This document shows positions 7,015-8,348 of a DNA stretch of 8,348 nucleotides, in pieces. The notes beneath the pieces were generated by a model. It had not been told where the DNA came from. It did not search any database and was given only the letters and a program-made list of their open reading frames with translations. Origin of the DNA: Sulfitobacter sp. (GTDB lineage: Bacteria; Pseudomonadota; Alphaproteobacteria; Rhodobacterales; Rhodobacteraceae); the NCBI GenBank assembly GCA_024636405.1, contig JAGXHC010000166.1:1-8348 (forward strand), in the 5' to 3' direction. The translations under genes were made by a program, and so were the position numbers. Positions within the stretch are counted from its first letter, which is position 1, and every line of letters begins with the position of its first letter.

Positions 7015-7053
7015 TGCCCGAAACGGATGCCGAAAACGGTTGCCCGAAAGACA
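7015..7053 (+). repeat. Three imperfect 13-base tandem repeats in the dgcN-dgcA gap
   Basis: The gap between the two genes consists mostly of three adjoining 13-base units: TGCCCGAAACGGA, TGCCGAAAACGGT and TGCCCGAAAGACA. The first two units could each fold into a small CCG/CGG hairpin. The repeat ends directly before the AGGAAA ribosome binding site of dgcA. It may simply be a replication-slippage product that sets gene spacing, or it may affect dgcA translation. Confidence 0.6.
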
Positions 7054-7064
7054 AAGGAAAACAA

Positions 7065-8030
7065 ATGCGGATTGAGACAAGCCGGGACGTGTTTCAACTG
7101 GCGCAGGTGTTCACCATCAGTCGCGGTTCACGGACTGAGGCGCAGGTGCTGACCGCGCATGTGACTGTCGGTGGCGTCACCGGCCGGGGCGAATGCGTGC
7201 CCTATGCGCGCTACGGCGAAACCCTGGATTCCGTGGCGGATCAGATTGCCGGGCTGCCGGGCGACGTCGGGCGGGCAGCGCTTTATGATCTGCTGCCAGC
7301 GGGCGCCGCGCGCAACGCGGTAGACTGCGCGCTGTGGGATCTGGAGGCGAAGCAGACGGGCAAGCGGGTGTGGCAACTTGCCGGATTGGACAAGCCGGGA
7401 CCGCAGATCACTGCCTATACCCTGTCACTTGATACACCCGACGCGATGCAGGCGCAGGCCGCGAAGAACGCGCACCGGCCATTGCTGAAAATCAAACTGG
7501 GCACGCCGGATGATATGCCACGGCTTGAGGCGGTGCGCGCAGGTGCCCCCGCATCTACCATCATCATCGACGCCAACGAAGGTTGGTCGGCTGCGGTTTA
7601 TGCCGATCTTGCGCCGCATCTGGTCCGGCTGGGTGTGGCACTGGTCGAACAACCCTTGCCCGCAGGCGAGGACGAGGCGTTGATCGGCATGGCGCGCCCG
7701 GTGCCGGTCTGTGCCGACGAAAGCTGTCATGATCGCGGATCGCTGGCCGCGCTGGCAGGCAAGTACGATGTCGTGAATATCAAGCTGGACAAGACCGGTG
7801 GACTGACCGAGGCGCTGGCGCTGCGTGACGCGGCACACGCGCAGGGCTTTGACGTCATGGTTGGCTGTATGGTCGGATCGTCGCTGGCGATGGCACCCGC
7901 GACGCTGGTGGCGCAGGGGGTAAGGATCGTGGACCTTGACGGGCCGCTGCTCTTGGCGGAAGACCGTACCAACGCTTTGACATTTGACGCGGCGGGGGTG
8001 CATCCGCCCTTGGCCGCGCTTTGGGGGTGA
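7065..8030 (+). CDS. dgcA: N-acetyl-D-glutamate racemase DgcA (enolase superfamily, dipeptide-epimerase-like)
   Basis: DgcA inverts N-acetyl-D-glutamate to N-acetyl-L-glutamate, the second step after DgcN. Its 321 residues form an enolase-superfamily fold of the muconate-lactonising/dipeptide epimerase type. Residues 1-90 are the capping domain, with GRGECVPYARYGET at 40-53 and ARNAVDCALWDLEAK at 82-96. The barrel follows. All expected catalytic residues are present: the K-x-K pair K142/K144, metal ligands D169 (IIDANEGW), E195 (VEQPL) and D218 (ADES), and the opposite-face base K240 (NIKLDKTGG). Near the end, D290-L-D292 matches the D-x-D motif of L-Ala-D/L-Glu epimerases. AGGAAA precedes the ATG by 6 bases. 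It follows dgcN by 57 bases and ends 4 bases before the aminotransferase gene, so the three genes look like one operon. From sequence alone a dipeptide epimerase cannot be excluded; the neighbouring dgcN favours DgcA. Confidence 0.87.
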   Translation: MRIETSRDVFQLAQVFTISRGSRTEAQVLTAHVTVGGVTGRGECVPYARYGETLDSVADQIAGLPGDVGRAALYDLLPAGAARNAVDCALWDLEAKQTGKRVWQLAGLDKPGPQITAYTLSLDTPDAMQAQAAKNAHRPLLKIKLGTPDDMPRLEAVRAGAPASTIIIDANEGWSAAVYADLAPHLVRLGVALVEQPLPAGEDEALIGMARPVPVCADESCHDRGSLAALAGKYDVVNIKLDKTGGLTEALALRDAAHAQGFDVMVGCMVGSSLAMAPATLVAQGVRIVDLDGPLLLAEDRTNALTFDAAGVHPPLAALWG

Positions 8031-8034
8031 CGGA

Positions 8035-8348
8035 ATGCGCACAGTCTACTTGAACGGCGACTACATGGCTGAGACGGAGGCGAAGGTTTCCATCTTCGAC
8101 CGCGGATTTCTGATGGCTGACGGGGTTTACGAAGTGACCTCGGTTCTGGGCGGCAAGCTGATTGATTTTGAGGGTCACGTTGCACGGCTGGCGCGGTCGC
8201 TGTCTGAACTGGACATGCGCAACCCCATCACCAAAGAGGATCTGCTGGGGGTCCACCGCGAGCTGGTGCGGTTGAACGAAATCCAAGACGGGCTGATCTA
8301 TCTTCAGATCACGCGCGGGTCGGACGGGGACCGTGATTTTCTGTTCCC
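8035..8348 (+). CDS. D-amino-acid aminotransferase (class IV), C-terminus beyond the right edge
   Basis: This is a PLP-dependent fold type IV transaminase that exchanges amino groups between D-amino acids and 2-oxo acids, for example D-alanine plus 2-oxoglutarate giving pyruvate plus D-glutamate. Only the first 104 residues are in the window. They align well by eye with Bacillus D-amino-acid aminotransferase: VSIFDRGFLMADGVYEV (18-34) including Y32, the HVARL segment with the expected phosphate-binding arginine R51, and IYLQITRG at 88-95. The following DRDFLFP stretch keeps an arginine (R100) but has phenylalanine where the Bacillus enzyme has the carboxylate-binding histidine. The catalytic lysine lies outside the window. 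The gene starts 4 bases after the dgcA stop, which suggests translational coupling. A branched-chain aminotransferase or aminodeoxychorismate lyase is less likely given the context and motifs. Confidence 0.85.
   Translation, partial: MRTVYLNGDYMAETEAKVSIFDRGFLMADGVYEVTSVLGGKLIDFEGHVARLARSLSELDMRNPITKEDLLGVHRELVRLNEIQDGLIYLQITRGSDGDRDFLF

Overview
This window looks like the chromosome of a marine alphaproteobacterium, most likely a Roseobacter-type member of the Rhodobacteraceae. The main evidence is a malyl-CoA lyase that I recognise as very close to the 318-residue Mcl1 of Rhodobacter sphaeroides. A 320-residue AccA of alphaproteobacterial type, high-GC coding sequence over most of the window, and a dgcN-dgcA-aminotransferase cluster of the kind described in marine Proteobacteria agree with this. 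The assignment rests on remembered protein families and not on any search.

The window falls into three parts. Part 1 (1 to about 2300) is accessory DNA. It holds the 5' three quarters of an IS256-family transposase on the minus strand, running off the left edge, with a probable insertion-sequence end near 961. Next comes an AT-richer gene on the minus strand (997-2022) for a 341-residue protein with a C-terminal HEPN/Apea-like region carrying an RX4H ribonuclease motif (R242, H247). A 282-base intergenic stretch separates it from the next part.

Part 2 (2305-5747) is core metabolism with its neighbours. A FadR-type GntR regulator reads rightward and has a perfect 12-base palindrome directly upstream of its start codon. 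It converges on a leftward run of three genes: mcl1, a LysE/RhtB-family exporter, and accA. mcl1 serves the ethylmalonyl-CoA pathway of acetyl-CoA assimilation, and accA makes malonyl-CoA from acetyl-CoA. Both genes therefore act at the acetyl-CoA node, although it is not shown that they are co-regulated.

Part 3 (6006 to the right edge) is a rightward cluster divergent from mcl1: dgcN (DUF1611 family, D-glutamate N-acetyltransferase), dgcA (enolase-superfamily N-acetyl-D-glutamate racemase) and a class IV D-amino-acid aminotransferase cut by the right edge. Together they make a coherent route for using D-amino acids. The aminotransferase can move amino groups from D-amino acids to 2-oxoglutarate to give D-glutamate. 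DgcN acetylates the D-glutamate, and DgcA inverts it to N-acetyl-L-glutamate, which re-enters central metabolism after deacetylation outside this window.

The candidates for something undescribed are the HEPN-motif gene with an unrecognised N-terminal half beside an IS element, and several small inverted or tandem repeats in the intergenic gaps. No RNA gene or CRISPR array was seen.
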